DNA from: Rhizobium giardinii bv. giardinii H152
Lineage (GTDB): Bacteria > Pseudomonadota > Alphaproteobacteria > Rhizobiales > Rhizobiaceae
Length of the DNA stretch: 64,000 bases
NCBI RefSeq assembly: GCF_000379605.1
Contig: NZ_KB902746.1
Coordinates: 83,412 to 147,411 of the forward strand
Direction: 5' to 3'
This document shows, piece after piece, positions 62,105-64,000 of this stretch (position 1 is the stretch's first letter; every line of letters begins with the position of its first letter). The notes beneath the pieces are model-generated. The model saw nothing but the letters and a program-made list of their open reading frames with translations, searched no databases and had not been told where the DNA came from. The translations under genes and the position numbers were made by a program.

Positions 62105-64000
62105 TGCTGGCGCCGACCTTTGCGGTCATCGCCTTCTTTCTTATCGGGCCGTTCAACTGGTCGCGCCGGCAAACCTGGACGCGGGCCGTTACCTGCGCCT
62201 TCGTCGCAGCGGCGGCAACACGCTACATGATCTGGCGCCTGACGGAAACGGTTCTGCCCTATCCCAATGACGGCGCCAACTTCTATTGGGTTTGGTTCAT
62301 CTTCATTGTCGAGCTTCTGGCCGTCTCGGAGGTCTTCCTCTTTCTCATCCTGATGAGCCGCCACGTCGACCGCAGCGCCGAGGCCGACCGGCTCGCGCGG
62401 GTGTTCTTTCACCGCCACCAGAGCGAACTGCCCACGGTCGACGTCTTCATCCCGACCTATAACGAACCGCTCGACGTGCTCGAGAGAACCATCGTCGGGG
62501 CGCTTGCGCTCGACTATCCCAAGGACAAGCTGAGAGTGTATGTGCTTGATGACGGCCGTCGCGACTGGCTCAGTAACTACTGCGAACACCACGGCGCGGT
62601 TCATGTGATCCGACCCGACAACGCCCATGCCAAGGCCGGCAATATGAACAATGGCTTGCGCATCAGTTCCGGCGATTTTGTCGCCATCTTCGACGCGGAC
62701 TTCGTACCCTACCGTCATTTCCTCAGGCGAACGTTGCCGTTTTTCTCAGACAGCACCATTGGCATCGTTCAGACGCCGCAGCATTTCTTCAACGTTGATC
62801 CGGTGCAATCCAATCTCGGCCTCGAGAACATATGGCCGGACGAGCAGCGCCTGTTCTTCGACGAGATTGCGCCGAGCCGCGATGGCTGGGACGTAAGCTT
62901 CTGCTGCGGTTCCTGCTCGATCGCTCGCCGCAAAGCAGTCGAAGCGATCGGCGGCTTCCCGACCGAGTCAATCACGGAAGATCTGCTGACCACGCTCTCG
63001 ATGCTCAACAAAGGCTATAAGACCCGTTATTTGAACGAGCGGCTGTCGATGGGGCTGGCGGCCGAAAACCTGACCGGCTATTTCGTCCAGCGCGAGCGGT
63101 GGTGCCAAGGGGGCATCCAGACGCTCTACCTGCATAACGGTCCGCTGCGGGGACCCGGGCTTTCCCTCTTTCAGCGGATCATGTTCCTGCCGATGTCCTG
63201 GCTGGTGCAATATCTGGTCCGCATAACGGTGCTGGTCGTACCGATCGCCTATTTCTGGTTCGGGGCGCTGCCGCTCCACTTCACCGAGGTGGCCGACTAT
63301 GTCTCCCACCAGGTGCCGTTGTTGGCCGCCTATTTCCTGTTGATGCTCTGGATCACGCCGACCCGTTATCTGCCCGTGGTCTCCAGCGCCGTCGGTACTT
63401 TCGCGGCGTTCCGCATGTTGCCGACGGTAATCTCCAGCCTGGTGCGGCCGTTTGGCAAGCCATTCAAAGTGACGCCCAAGGGCAGCGGCAACGAGGAGGG
63501 CGTCTTCGACGCCTACACCTTTGCCTGGATAGCGGGGTTCATCGTCGTCACCGCCCTCGGCATAGTCATCAACATCGTTCCGGAAACGACGCGAATACAG
63601 GGGGCGTTTTCGCCGATCGCCGCGCTCTGGGCCGGGATCAACATCATGGTGCTCGTCATCGCTTCGCTGATCTGTTTCGAAAAGCCGCGGCGTCTCTTTC
63701 AAGCATTCAAGCTCGATGAGGCAGCAAATGTTGACGGTTCGCCCGGTCGCCTCGTCAGCCTTTCCCTCGAAAAGGCTGTGATCGCGGTTCCAACGGAAAC
63801 ACGGTTTCAATCCACACGTGTGCGACTGGCGCTCGACGGCTTCGAGCCGATCGAGGCGGAGCTCAGGCAGGCAACGCAGCGGCGCGGAGACATCAGCCGA
63901 TCAGGCGACATGCGGCGATACTACCTCCATCTTCATTTCGACTTGAACGGGGTGGAGCGGGACAAGATGATCGTCAAGCTCTATACCGGACGCTATTCGC
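62086..64000 (+). CDS. bgsA: Processive GT2 beta-glucan synthase (BgsA-like), 3' end outside window
   Basis: Starting at ATG 62086, overlapping the upstream gene by 19 bases, 638 codons are read to the window edge. The protein has N-terminal helices, VFIPTYNEPLDVLERT, YVLDDGRRDW, AIFDADF, ESITEDLLTTLSML and the acceptor motif QRERWCQGG, followed by four or more membrane helices. These are the motifs of cellulose, curdlan and mixed-linkage glucan synthases. After the last helices is a cytoplasmic C-terminal region without an evident PilZ motif. Together with the HlyD-like partner this fits BgsA, the c-di-GMP-activated mixed-linkage beta-glucan synthase of S. meliloti; a curdlan-type enzyme is the main alternative. 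Confidence 0.8.
   Translation, partial: MVQSLLVLAPTFAVIAFFLIGPFNWSRRQTWTRAVTCAFVAAAATRYMIWRLTETVLPYPNDGANFYWVWFIFIVELLAVSEVFLFLILMSRHVDRSAEADRLARVFFHRHQSELPTVDVFIPTYNEPLDVLERTIVGALALDYPKDKLRVYVLDDGRRDWLSNYCEHHGAVHVIRPDNAHAKAGNMNNGLRISSGDFVAIFDADFVPYRHFLRRTLPFFSDSTIGIVQTPQHFFNVDPVQSNLGLENIWPDEQRLFFDEIAPSRDGWDVSFCCGSCSIARRKAVEAIGGFPTESITEDLLTTLSMLNKGYKTRYLNERLSMGLAAENLTGYFVQRERWCQGGIQTLYLHNGPLRGPGLSLFQRIMFLPMSWLVQYLVRITVLVVPIAYFWFGALPLHFTEVADYVSHQVPLLAAYFLLMLWITPTRYLPVVSSAVGTFAAFRMLPTVISSLVRPFGKPFKVTPKGSGNEEGVFDAYTFAWIAGFIVVTALGIVINIVPETTRIQGAFSPIAALWAGINIMVLVIASLICFEKPRRLFQAFKLDEAANVDGSPGRLVSLSLEKAVIAVPTETRFQSTRVRLALDGFEPIEAELRQATQRRGDISRSGDMRRYYLHLHFDLNGVERDKMIVKLYTGRYS

Noticed and set aside
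1..64000. CRISPR arrays, tRNA or rRNA genes, replication origin
   Set aside because: No regularly spaced repeats, cloverleaf-like genes, rRNA segments or repABC-type genes were recognised by eye.

Overview
The window is about 60% GC and very probably comes from a Sinorhizobium/Ensifer-like member of the Rhizobiales. The evidence is a dctA/dctBD locus with a sigma-54 promoter, a bcsN-bcsA-bcsB-bcsZ cellulose operon, a bgsBA-like beta-glucan synthase pair, and several ABC and Tad-type genes in rhizobial style. No rRNA, tRNA, ribosomal protein or replication gene was recognised. Catabolic, surface-polysaccharide and signalling genes dominate, which fits a pSymB-like secondary replicon; that placement is inference.

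Layout. 1-0.3 kb: start of a secreted beta-helix protein. 0.8-6.8 kb: surface-glycan cluster with a GT2 glycosyltransferase, a helical protein of unknown function, a WecG/TagA transferase, a ManNAc-uronate dehydrogenase and an LhgO-like oxidase. 7.5-13.8 kb: COG0523 metallochaperone GTPase, small unknown protein, type I secretion ABC exporter and HlyD adaptor, and a Tat-exported Hint-domain protein. 13.9-18.7 kb: dctA facing dctB-dctD. 19-21.6 kb: three TadE/TadG-like pseudopilin-type genes. 22-29 kb: AraC regulator, a decayed sugar-binding-protein gene, a small unknown protein, and a divergent sugar ABC transporter locus with a sugar epimerase/dehydrogenase. 29.4-30.2 kb: acylphosphatase and a shortened glutathione peroxidase.

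30.2-39 kb is the cellulose operon (bcsN, bcsA, bcsB, bcsZ, TPR protein), most genes overlapping by 1-4 bases. 39.2-46.7 kb is the pbpC/alpha-2-macroglobulin envelope pair. 46.9-49.7 kb holds ssuD and a flavoprotein. 50.6-56.4 kb is a one-strand signalling group: a periplasmic binding protein without transporter partners, a hybrid histidine kinase with two receiver domains, a single-domain response regulator, and a receiver-adenylate cyclase. An IS1182-type element (56.7-58.2 kb) lies just upstream. 58.3-64 kb has a membrane PAS-PAS-GGDEF diguanylate cyclase divergent from a HlyD-like gene and a processive GT2 synthase resembling BgsB/BgsA, cut by the window edge.

Two themes join the genes. 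The first is envelope and matrix construction: a ManNAcA-type glycan, cellulose, a second beta-glucan, secreted proteins and Tad-like proteins. The second is nucleotide second messengers: one predicted cAMP cyclase and one predicted c-di-GMP cyclase lie beside two glucan synthases of families known to respond to c-di-GMP.
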